This document shows positions 39,196 through 46,716 of a DNA stretch of 64,000 nucleotides, piece by piece; the stretch's first letter is position 1, and the number at the start of each line of letters is the position of its first letter. The notes beneath the pieces are model-generated. The model ran no database searches, was not told the DNA's origin, and saw nothing but the letters and a program-made list of their open reading frames with translations. The stretch comes from Acinetobacter defluvii (GTDB taxonomy: Bacteria; Pseudomonadota; Gammaproteobacteria; Pseudomonadales; Moraxellaceae). The stretch covers positions 1,674,001 to 1,738,000 of the forward strand of contig NZ_CP029397.2 of the NCBI RefSeq assembly GCF_001704615.3, written 5' to 3'. Position numbers and translations under genes: made by a program.

Positions 39196-39644
39196 TTTCT
39201 AAGCTGCCTATACGGCAGTGAACCTGCGAAGATTCTGCAAGGTCACAATGTCTTTTTTCTAAGCTGCCTATACGGCAGTGAACTTTCGCAACATTGACAA
39301 ATAAAAAGTCCACTGTTTCTAAGCTGCCTATACGGCAGTGAACTTCATGTCATTTGCATATCACTAGACCGTATTTTTCTAAGCTGCCTATACGGCAGTG
39401 AACCAAGTTGACGCGCTTCTTTACAGCCGACGTCCTTTCTAAGCTGCCTATACGGCAGTGAACATTTCCTCGATATATTTTGTTACATCTTTTGCTTTCT
39501 AAGCTGCCTATACGGCAGTGAACATATAAACGACGTTCCCAACCCTCTTTAGCAAATTTCTAAGCTGCCTATACGGCAGTGAACTTACATCTTTCCATGT
39601 TTTGATTCCCTCAAGCTTTCTAAGCTGCCTATACGGCAGTGAAC
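39196..39644 (-). CRISPR. Type I-F CRISPR array: 8 repeats, 7 spacers (plus one split spacer to the left)
   Basis: Eight identical 28-bp repeats start at 39196, 39256, 39316, 39376, 39436, 39496, 39557 and 39617. Spacers are 32 bp, except the sixth from the left (39524-39556), which is 33 bp. The repeat is the canonical type I-F sequence when read on the minus strand (GTTCACTGCCG...CTTAGAAA), so transcription runs leftward from a leader at 39645. Counting the split spacer and the outlying repeat at 37218, the array originally had 9 repeats and 8 spacers. No cas genes are in the window. Repeats show no decay. Confidence 0.97.
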
Positions 39645-39761
39645 AGTAATAATATAGCAAAAAGCAAAGATATAACAGTGAGTTAAAACTTAAAATATCA
39701 AAATACCTAAGTTTTCAACCATGCTTATAACTCATTGATTTTATTAATTTATTAAAGAGTC
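39645..39761 (-). promoter_or_regulatory. CRISPR leader
   Basis: This is AT-rich non-coding DNA on the upstream side of the array in transcription direction. It contains an inverted repeat (GTTAAAACTTA near 39681 and TAAGTTTTCAAC near 39709) that could form a bend or protein site. It should carry the pre-crRNA promoter and the adaptation signals. The prophage terminator begins immediately beyond, so the boundary between host leader and prophage lies in or next to this stretch. Confidence 0.6.
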
Positions 39762-39796
39762 AAAAAATATTGGGTAGAATCATCTCTTACCCAATA
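39762..39796 (-). terminator. Terminator downstream of the prophage endolysin gene
   Basis: TATTGGGTA and TACCCAATA pair around an 11-nt loop, followed by six T on the minus strand. It would stop late prophage transcription just before the CRISPR leader. Confidence 0.75.
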
Positions 39797-39841
39797 AGTT
39801 AATTTAACAAGCTATTATCATAAAAACCATACACAACTGTA

Positions 39842-40582
39842 TTATTTCACATGACGAATCAAAACATCCGCAATATCACGTGCAGCTAACCAGTACTTTT
39901 CATTAAAAGTTTTCAGCTCAGCGTCATTTGAAATAAAACCAAGCTCTACAATCAAGCCACCATTACTAATAAAGCCAAGCTTTCCACGTGCTGACTGACT
40001 TTGATCAATCCAGCCGGCATCTCCACGAAGTTTTGAATTAAAAGCTTTGGCCACAACTTTTGACAGATCCTGTGCAAGCTTTTTATCTTTCGGCAGTGCA
40101 ATGGTTTCAATACCATAAGCTGCCTTGTTGCTTGCTGCATTCATGTGGAATTCAACAGCAACATCAGAACCTTTAATCAGTTTGATTGCGGTGTTTAAAT
40201 TATGGTTATCAGAGCCAACACCATCGGTTTTGATTGCGATGCCTTCTTCTTTTAAATAATGCGCTACAGCATTACGGAACTTTGTGACTAATTCAGCTTC
40301 TTTGAATTTACCATTGATCGCACCCGGATCTACATTGCTGTGCCCTGCTGTGACTGTGACGAATGAATTTACATTGTGTAAATTTGGCTGTGCAATCTTG
40401 CGACCAAGCCAAGCAAGTGCAGGAATTACTAGTCCCGTCACCACAGCATAATACTGATCTGGAATCAACTTATAGTCTACAAGCCACTGTAAAAGCGGAA
40501 TAAGTATAAGCATAAAAAAAGCTCCCAACATCGGGAGCTTTACGCTTAAGTATTGCCACGCACTTTCATTGATTAATTTCAT
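39842..40582 (-). CDS. Endolysin: N-acetylmuramoyl-L-alanine amidase with holin-like membrane N-terminus
   Basis: This is a 246-aa protein. Residues 1-65 contain two hydrophobic helices (MLGAFFMLILIPLLQWLV and YYAVVTGLVIPALAWLG) resembling a small phage holin. Residues 72-246 are an Amidase_3 domain with zinc ligands in TAGHSNVDPGAING (H81), KEAEL (E95) and EFHMNAA (H146), and the catalytic Glu in IVELGFISN (E213). It cleaves the amide between muramic acid and L-Ala. The membrane N-terminus should anchor it or act as a signal-arrest-release segment. The start overlaps the preceding holin gene by 17 bp. Confidence 0.85.
   Translation of the reverse strand: MKLINESAWQYLSVKLPMLGAFFMLILIPLLQWLVDYKLIPDQYYAVVTGLVIPALAWLGRKIAQPNLHNVNSFVTVTAGHSNVDPGAINGKFKEAELVTKFRNAVAHYLKEEGIAIKTDGVGSDNHNLNTAIKLIKGSDVAVEFHMNAASNKAAYGIETIALPKDKKLAQDLSKVVAKAFNSKLRGDAGWIDQSQSARGKLGFISNGGLIVELGFISNDAELKTFNEKYWLAARDIADVLIRHVK
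40516..40543 (-). terminator. Terminator-like hairpin inside the endolysin gene
   Basis: AAAGCTCCC and GGGAGCTTT pair around a short loop and are followed on the minus strand by TTTTTTTATGC. It lies within codons 14-22 of the endolysin reading frame, 24 bp past the holin stop, so part of late transcription may end here. Confidence 0.6.
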
Positions 40583-40874
40583 GTTCTAACTCGCTTTTTG
40601 AATTGATCATTCGTTGTTTATATTCTGCTTTACGCATTTCAATCTCATGCAGTTCTTGTTCGCGTTTGTCTTTACGTTTTTGAAATTGGCGATTTGATAA
40701 AAAGTTCATAAAGCTAATGATTAAGCCCGCCAAACCAATACCCACACCAATTAGAAAACCCCAATCCAATGCTGCTGCCCATGACACTAAAGTCACCCCT
40801 GTACCTGTTACTGTTGTTACTTTCCCCGCAATTGCTGCTGATGTTTCTGCAACTGCGGCTGTTGTTTCTGACAT
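40566..40874 (-). CDS. Probable holin
   Basis: This is a 102-aa protein. An Ala/Thr/Val-rich N-terminal region is followed by hydrophobic helices (TGVTLVSWAAALDWG and FLIGVGIGLAGLIISFMNFL). The highly charged, helical C-terminus (QKRKDKREQELHEIEMRKAEYK) is the typical layout of small phage holins. It lies directly upstream of, and overlaps, the endolysin gene. The exact holin class is uncertain. Confidence 0.72.
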   Translation of the reverse strand: MSETTAAVAETSAAIAGKVTTVTGTGVTLVSWAAALDWGFLIGVGIGLAGLIISFMNFLSNRQFQKRKDKREQELHEIEMRKAEYKQRMINSKSELEHEINQ

Positions 40875-40896
40875 TGGTTTCTCCTAATTTTTGGCA

Positions 40897-40920
40897 ATAA
40901 AAAACGCCCTGTTGGGCGCT
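40897..40920 (-). terminator. Terminator after the distal tail gene
   Basis: AGCGCCC and GGGCGTT pair around AACA, followed by TTTTATT on the minus strand. It separates the tail module from the lysis genes. Confidence 0.75.
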
Positions 40921-40935
40921 GGATTTTCTGACGTT

Positions 40936-41166
40936 TTAAACTTCTATCTGTACAACCTCACCTGTAGGTGCAAGTCGTTTAATCTCTTGATCTGATACAA
41001 AAACCCGGTCATTCAACTTATACACTGTACTACTCGTACACATCACAAGCCCTGAATCATCCGCAACTAAAACCTTATAATTTGGATGATCAACACTCGT
41101 AATCGCGCCAACGAATTCAGGCGCTTTCGGCATGAGATCAATTAAACGTTGTAAAACATTACTCAT
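40936..41166 (-). CDS. Small phage protein downstream of the tail tip gene
   Basis: This is 76 aa from the ATG at 41166 (MSNVLQRLIDLMPKAPEF); an in-frame Met three codons earlier exists. A short helix is followed by a beta-rich domain (FVGAITSVDHPNYKVLVADD, then YKLNDRVFVSDQEI) with the look of a small barrel. It overlaps the 3' end of the large tail gene by 8 bp and is followed by a terminator. Probably a tail-tip or baseplate component; the family is not recognised. Confidence 0.6.
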   Translation of the reverse strand: MSNVLQRLIDLMPKAPEFVGAITSVDHPNYKVLVADDSGLVMCTSSTVYKLNDRVFVSDQEIKRLAPTGEVVQIEV

Positions 41167-43054
41167 TGAGAACACGCTCCACGGTTAAGTTTTGATTGAT
41201 CACTGCATGTGAGAATGACACAGATACACTTTCTACAATGCCCCACCACTCTGCATTAAATGCAATCACATCCCCCGGCTCACACTCACCAACATCTTTT
41301 TGCACAGGGATTTCTAAACTATGGGTTTCAATCATCCCTGCTTTGGCAAGTAATGCTTTACCATAGCCACCCATGCTGACTGCCGTAAATAATGGATTAC
41401 TGACCGTTTCTTGCAATACATCACCTGCCGTACCTGTGCGTTTGATTTGACCCGTAAAGCCTGTGCGGTCATTGGTTAATGTGACACTGTTATAGTCGGG
41501 ATAAGGTTCATAATCTGTGGATTGGCTTGTCACCAAACCCTCAGGTAGCAGCCGATCATAATCATCAAATTGCATCGCATCCCAGAAGGTTTTTTTGTAT
41601 TTTGCTCGAATGCTTAATGTATTAGAGCCTTTTTCGCTATATACAAAGCCACCACCTGCTTCGGCTATCTGTTTAATCGTTGCGATTGGGGTTTGATTGA
41701 CATAGCTCAAACTATTTGTGGGTACGATCCAACCGAGTTCATCAATTAGTTGCCAATTTAATTGTGCATCGCTATTCACTCGATCCAATTCAGCTTGTAC
41801 GAGCTGCACAGAAGTTCGTTCATTCTCTTGTAGAAATGAGCGTGTTGGCGAATAAGGCGCATCAAGCAATGCCGTTTGACTTCGCCCTGTCAATTTCCAC
41901 ACATCTTCTGCAAAACGTCTTGAACGACTACGATTTTCAAGCAACATATGGTGAATATTGTCATTCACTTGAATCTTCAAAATCACAGGCTGACCTGCAA
42001 TTGGCTCTAATTTAGAAATTTCAGATGCAGGTACAGTTAAGTTGTAAGACCAGCACCACTGGCTACGACTCGTGTTGTAACCCCCATCAATCACTGTAAT
42101 TTTTTCGCCATTATCTAGACGACTGACTTCAATATTATTCACGATATACCACCAGTTTCGAGGTGAAAGACTCGGTATACAATCTTCATCACCAAAATTT
42201 AAAACAACATTGTGTGAATCCACTTCATGTAATAAGCAGATAAAATTAAGATCAGTTGAGCCAACATATTGAGGAATTTCAGGCTCTGGCCACGGTTGAA
42301 CTGGATGCTTGCGATAATAAATTGGTCGAGCTTTTTGCCACGCAAATTCACTTGTCGTGGTTATTTCAAGACCTTTATCCCATTCAAATTGATACGTTTT
42401 TTCAAAGTGTTGAGCAACTTCGTGTGAGTATGTAATTTGCTTACGCTTTCTGACTAATTCAACCCAATCAAAATGCCTTTTGATTGATAGTTTTTTGGCT
42501 GTTTCATACTGAAATGCATTGGCTTTTCTTAGCCTTAAATTCTCTTGCCAATCCAAATTTAAGTCAGAACTCAGACCTGTAGTTTCTTCAAAAATGCTGC
42601 AAATGTTTCGAGTGAGTAATCCTCCTTCTTCATATCTGATACCCACGGCATTTATCTGAGTTAATCCAGCATCATAAAAAAGAGCCTCATTTGAGACTCT
42701 TAATATTGGTTTAGACCAAGGCGTTTGTATGGCGCTCAAACACGGCAAAGCTTTTTGATAACCTATGGCGCTGTTTAATGTCACACCGACGATATGGTTG
42801 ATATCGAAAGTGCCTACAGCCTCTAAAGCGAATGATGTGTCAATATGAATATTGGCTGAGCCATGCACATCAATTGGTGGCTCAACTGCTCCAATTGCTC
42901 TAAATCTAAATGATGTGTCGATGCTGATATTTGCATAATTAAACCCATTTTCAGCACCGAAATTTAAAACCAAATTGTGAGAGTCGGTTAGCTTTAACTC
43001 TTGTGTAAAGTTCAGAACAACATTTAAAGCATCTGGTGGCGTGTAGTCAGACAT
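41159..43054 (-). CDS. Phage distal tail protein
   Basis: This is a 631-aa protein. The N-terminal 120 residues contain short repeats (ALNVVLNFTQ, SHNLVLNFGAENGF, and paired ISIDTSFRFRAIGAV / IHIDTSFALEAVGTF). A third VDSHNVVLNFGDED appears at about residue 280. The C-terminal half has a receptor-hub-like character (WWYIVNNIEVSRLDNGEKITVIDGG; later PGDVIAFNAEWWGIVESVSVSFS). By position after the tape measure and small tail proteins, it is a tail-tip or hub component. It is read just before the small 76-aa gene. Confidence 0.65.
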   Translation of the reverse strand: MSDYTPPDALNVVLNFTQELKLTDSHNLVLNFGAENGFNYANISIDTSFRFRAIGAVEPPIDVHGSANIHIDTSFALEAVGTFDINHIVGVTLNSAIGYQKALPCLSAIQTPWSKPILRVSNEALFYDAGLTQINAVGIRYEEGGLLTRNICSIFEETTGLSSDLNLDWQENLRLRKANAFQYETAKKLSIKRHFDWVELVRKRKQITYSHEVAQHFEKTYQFEWDKGLEITTTSEFAWQKARPIYYRKHPVQPWPEPEIPQYVGSTDLNFICLLHEVDSHNVVLNFGDEDCIPSLSPRNWWYIVNNIEVSRLDNGEKITVIDGGYNTSRSQWCWSYNLTVPASEISKLEPIAGQPVILKIQVNDNIHHMLLENRSRSRRFAEDVWKLTGRSQTALLDAPYSPTRSFLQENERTSVQLVQAELDRVNSDAQLNWQLIDELGWIVPTNSLSYVNQTPIATIKQIAEAGGGFVYSEKGSNTLSIRAKYKKTFWDAMQFDDYDRLLPEGLVTSQSTDYEPYPDYNSVTLTNDRTGFTGQIKRTGTAGDVLQETVSNPLFTAVSMGGYGKALLAKAGMIETHSLEIPVQKDVGECEPGDVIAFNAEWWGIVESVSVSFSHAVINQNLTVERVLNE

Positions 43055-43069
43055 TTACCACCTCATTTT

Positions 43070-43474
43070 TTAAAATAACGGGCTTAAATAAATCACATCA
43101 AGCTTTACACTTGAACCTATGACAATGTCATGATTATCTAAAACAATATCCATTCCAGCGCCCACATCAACATCTACAACAGCAAAACCCTCACCATTGA
43201 ATAATCTTGCCCATTTAGCAATCCCAGATTTAGTCGCAACCCCAGCATTTGTTGGGAAAAGCTCAATATTATTTTCGCTGATTGCCTTAACACATGGTTT
43301 TTGTAGATCAAGAACTAGAAGTTTTGCAGAGTTGTTTGCATTAATATCTACCGAAGTGGGTTTGGCATCATCATAAAAAACAAAGGTAGCATTACTGCTA
43401 CCTAGATCGATGTAATCCGCAAGTGCTTTAAGCTGAGCAAGGCTTGCATTTAATGATGGTATTACTACACTCAT
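43070..43474 (-). CDS. Phage tail-associated protein, unknown function
   Basis: This is a 134-aa beta-rich protein (FVFYDDAKPTSVDINANNSAKLLVLDLQKP; later GEGFAVVDVDVGAGMDIVLDN). It overlaps the upstream gene by 4 bp and precedes the large tail gene by 15 bp, so it belongs to the tail operon. No Cys-rich or membrane features are present. The role is not recognised. Confidence 0.6.
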   Translation of the reverse strand: MSVVIPSLNASLAQLKALADYIDLGSSNATFVFYDDAKPTSVDINANNSAKLLVLDLQKPCVKAISENNIELFPTNAGVATKSGIAKWARLFNGEGFAVVDVDVGAGMDIVLDNHDIVIGSSVKLDVIYLSPLF

Positions 43475-43842
43475 TTTGCTTTTACTCCATCTGCTATCAC
43501 TGCATTGTATTCGCGCTTTGGGTCAAATGCTGTAATGAAGCACTCAAGCCCCACAGCAATATTTCTAAAAGCATATGAACCATCTGCTTTTGATGTTGTT
43601 GTCCATAACATTTTTTTATCGCTTCGTTTAAAAACACAAACTTCAACATTCGGGTAAATCGTATTCAGCTTCTTGGTAGCCCCCTTGATTTGCCCAAAAC
43701 CTTGATCTGCATTTAACACTGTGATGATTGGTTTTGGTAGCTTAATAATCGTATAACCTTTTTTAATTAACATGGGATAATCAGCTATATACCCCCCAAG
43801 AAACAGCCTAGCAATTTTAATGGCCAATTCTAATCTCCTCAA
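43471..43842 (-). CDS. Phage protein with a carboxypeptidase-regulatory-like beta domain
   Basis: This is a 123-aa protein. Residues 55-115 (IYPNVEVCVFKRSDKKMLWTTTSKADGSYAFRNIAVG) match the repeating pattern of carboxypeptidase regulatory/SdrD B-like beta sandwich modules, often found on virion surfaces. The N-terminus is hydrophobic and basic. It overlaps its neighbours by 4 and 26 bp in the tail operon. Probably a minor tail or decoration component. Confidence 0.6.
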   Translation of the reverse strand: MRRLELAIKIARLFLGGYIADYPMLIKKGYTIIKLPKPIITVLNADQGFGQIKGATKKLNTIYPNVEVCVFKRSDKKMLWTTTSKADGSYAFRNIAVGLECFITAFDPKREYNAVIADGVKAK

Positions 43843-45037
43843 CAGTTACTGCAACATAGTGCCGTGGTATAGAAGAACTACCCGTGTTGGAAATCCCTTG
43901 GATATATACAATGTTGTTGAAATCAACATCTACTGTTTTTATTGGTGACTCAGCCAAAGAATTGATATCCGGTCTATTGCTTGAATCGTAATTTACTCGA
44001 TATATACCACCAATAAAGCAACCCAGAAACTGTTGACTTTTTTCATCATAAATTCGGTATGGTTCAGATGTCGTTGTATTGAAATCATCTATATCACTTG
44101 GTAGATAACTATTTGAATTTGTGGTTGTTGGGTAAACAAGACTTGTTGCACCCGCATAAGCCGAAACACATGATTGTTTTCCGATATAAATTTTACCAGC
44201 CCCAATCTGAAATGATGCTGAAGTTGTTGAAGCTCCATTATTTGTACATAAAAGTGCTGGATAATTGATATTTTGGTACACTGAATAGAAGGGAGCTAAT
44301 CCACAAAACGCACTCAACCCAGATCCAGAAGCCACTCGAAACAAAAGAATAATATGATAAAGGCTTCCAATCACCTTCCCTTGCCCAAAAATTGAATAGC
44401 CCTGTGTATAACTATAGCTATTAAACGTTGATGCCGTGCTTGCTGTAAAATCCCATCTAATATTAGAAGTGGCATCAGCAACGGTTGAGCATGTAGAAAG
44501 ATCTGGTAAACAATTTTCATCAGTAATAAAACCAAGACTTAAATCAACAGTGCGCCCAATACCTACAGCAATACAATTTCGATTGCCTGTTGTTGTTGCA
44601 TTCTGAAAACAAAGACGAGCATACATATCTGTGTTATCAATGTGCTTGAATTTATAGATATGAATGTGTGCTTGCTCATATACTAGTTGCCATCCAAGCG
44701 ATGCAATAAATGTTGTAAACCCACCCGCAACATCCGCAGGTGGATTATCAATTGTCAGCGTCACAGTGTTTGTGGTCACACTGTCAATTACATACTCACC
44801 ATTTAAGTTTGGAGCATTAAGTTTTAGCACTCGATCAGCAACATAACCATGGTTTACACCATATGTCAGAACCACCTGATTACCTGTCACAGCAACACTT
44901 GAAACAGTTTGAGTGTTATAGCCCAGCGCAAGCATTTTCTTAAAACGATCTGGAAATAGATTCTTAGATCCAGCACAAAAATCCAAACCAACGTCAGAAA
45001 AATCAAACATTTTTGTTTGTGTTTGCTTCATTGTCAT
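43817..45037 (-). CDS. Phage tail fibre or adhesin-like protein
   Basis: This is a 406-aa protein, rich in Thr, Ser, Asn and Gly and predicted to be mainly beta. The N-terminal part has a beta module (SSVAVTGNQVVLTYGVNHGY; later TVTLTIDNPPADVAGG). The central and C-terminal part (NATTTGNRNCIAVGIGRTVD; FCGLAPFYSVYQNINYPALL) has the variable look of receptor-binding or surface proteins. It sits downstream of two large structural proteins, after a terminator. No family is recognised. Confidence 0.55.
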   Translation of the reverse strand: MTMKQTQTKMFDFSDVGLDFCAGSKNLFPDRFKKMLALGYNTQTVSSVAVTGNQVVLTYGVNHGYVADRVLKLNAPNLNGEYVIDSVTTNTVTLTIDNPPADVAGGFTTFIASLGWQLVYEQAHIHIYKFKHIDNTDMYARLCFQNATTTGNRNCIAVGIGRTVDLSLGFITDENCLPDLSTCSTVADATSNIRWDFTASTASTFNSYSYTQGYSIFGQGKVIGSLYHIILLFRVASGSGLSAFCGLAPFYSVYQNINYPALLCTNNGASTTSASFQIGAGKIYIGKQSCVSAYAGATSLVYPTTTNSNSYLPSDIDDFNTTTSEPYRIYDEKSQQFLGCFIGGIYRVNYDSSNRPDINSLAESPIKTVDVDFNNIVYIQGISNTGSSSIPRHYVAVTVEEIRIGH

Positions 45038-45051
45038 TATGTTTTACCCAT

Positions 45052-45074
45052 AAAAAAGACCGCCGAAGCGGTCA
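45052..45074 (-). terminator. Terminator within the tail operon
   Basis: GACCGC and GCGGTC pair around a TTCG tetraloop, followed by TTTTTTATGGG on the minus strand. It lies 16 bp past the stop of the 539-aa gene. Confidence 0.75.
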
Positions 45075-45089
45075 TATTTGAATTAAAAG

Positions 45090-46709
45090 TTAAGCCACCC
45101 GGTCAATGTCACCGCGTAGCATGATTTGGAATGAATCAGACAACACTGTTGGTTCAGACTGCTTCACAGTACGAATTACCCAAATCGGATGATTAGCTGC
45201 AATGGTGTTAAAACGCAGCACGTTGCCACTTGCCCAGCCATTGCCCCAACCTTCCTTTTTGATGGTGAAATAAGGTGCATGGGTGACTGGGTTGATTGGG
45301 GAGCAATCTGTATTCACAGTACCTGTGCCAATCTGCCCCGATGTTTCACCGATGATTCTAAAATTTGTATTATCAGTAAAGACCAACGCCCAACGCTCCT
45401 GCGTTGCCCCGTTATTGGTGACTTGAATTGGGTATAAAGCATCGTTGTACTGTGCTGAAATTGCACCACCTGAGGCTTCATCTTTCCAATCGTTACTCCA
45501 AGTCGGTTGCACAAATTTACGTGTGTAGCGGGCTTGCATATCACCAATGACCAAAGCAGATCCAACAATCGAGTCAGCAGCGCTATAGTTATGTGTCACA
45601 GGTTTAGTAAATGTCACTTGCCCATTGATCTGCACATCCTTGATCAAACCCATGTCTTGATAACTATATTTTGCAGACAAAGGCGGAACTAAGGCATTTA
45701 GCGCAAAGTCACCACTTAAAGTGAATTTGCCATAATCGTAATCCACTACATACATGTCGTATGGGACCTTTGTTCCTGCACTATCTTCAAGTTCACAATA
45801 AGCAATACGCTGATCACCTAACTCATACGTTTTCCCTGCAACGTGATCAGTCATTTGATACATTTTTGTCGCACTGATAATACCAATGTCACCCACTCGG
45901 AAAATCGGAACGCGTCCATCAAGCGGTAAGCGTGTTGCAGACAAGCCAAGAATTTCAGCATCAAGCGGAATATAACTATAAGCTACAGCGTTATAACGTA
46001 CAGATTCAGGCGCAACCCACACTGGATAATTGATATATTGCTTAGCATTTTCAGCGTATTCAAGCTCCACGCTATACCAATTCTTCGATTCAATGTCTTC
46101 ACGATTTGCAGCAGTGATTTCAGTCTTTTTATAGAAATATAAGTCTACAAAGCCTGTTTCATAATTAATCCCGCCATGCGCTTCGGCAGTTTCAATCACA
46201 CCATTATCATCCGCTCGTAAAGTGAGTTGACCAAATTCCAAAGTCCCTACAACCACAGTTAAAGAACTTGGTCGAATTGGAATTGCGGGTGTGCGAAAAC
46301 TGACTTGGTTGATTGGTGGGATATCAGTTGTTGTTGTTAAGCTTTGCAAAACAAGAGTGTTGTCAACATTCGGTGTCCAGCTGCTTAGTTCGACTTTGCC
46401 TGTGCCATATTGCACAGTGCCTGACAATGTTCCACTGTTATTCGCGGGATCCACATCACGATACAGCGTACCAGCTCGATCAATAAAAGTATTATTTCCC
46501 AATTTAAAACGCACCGACCCTGCAATAATTTGCTCATCAAAACCATTGGTAACATCAAATTTTAGACTGTTTGCGATAACTTGTTTTGTACTTACGGTTG
46601 AGCCTGCTGCATCAACAAAAGTTGCCTGAATGTCTGTGATAGAGCGTGCTTTTAGCTCTACTAATTTCTCAGAAACATCACTAATTTTGGGTAATTTAAA
46701 AAAACTCAT
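45090..46709 (-). CDS. Phage structural (tail) protein, 539 aa
   Basis: The protein is beta-rich. Repeated segments of the form GTLSGTVQYGTGKVELSSW and HGGINYETGFVDLYFYKK are also seen in the next protein upstream, suggesting shared beta modules. The first 60 residues (FFKLPKISDVSEKLVELKAR) are helical. It follows the 662-aa gene by 7 bp and ends at a strong terminator. A role in the distal tail is inferred from gene order only. Confidence 0.6.
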   Translation of the reverse strand: MSFFKLPKISDVSEKLVELKARSITDIQATFVDAAGSTVSTKQVIANSLKFDVTNGFDEQIIAGSVRFKLGNNTFIDRAGTLYRDVDPANNSGTLSGTVQYGTGKVELSSWTPNVDNTLVLQSLTTTTDIPPINQVSFRTPAIPIRPSSLTVVVGTLEFGQLTLRADDNGVIETAEAHGGINYETGFVDLYFYKKTEITAANREDIESKNWYSVELEYAENAKQYINYPVWVAPESVRYNAVAYSYIPLDAEILGLSATRLPLDGRVPIFRVGDIGIISATKMYQMTDHVAGKTYELGDQRIAYCELEDSAGTKVPYDMYVVDYDYGKFTLSGDFALNALVPPLSAKYSYQDMGLIKDVQINGQVTFTKPVTHNYSAADSIVGSALVIGDMQARYTRKFVQPTWSNDWKDEASGGAISAQYNDALYPIQVTNNGATQERWALVFTDNTNFRIIGETSGQIGTGTVNTDCSPINPVTHAPYFTIKKEGWGNGWASGNVLRFNTIAANHPIWVIRTVKQSEPTVLSDSFQIMLRGDIDRVA

Positions 46710-46716
46710 AATTCAC

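Noticed and set aside
39196..39644. Self-targeting of the resident prophage by the array.
   Set aside because: None of the translated spacer peptides was found among the prophage proteins seen here. Half the prophage is outside the window, so this is only a negative by-eye result.
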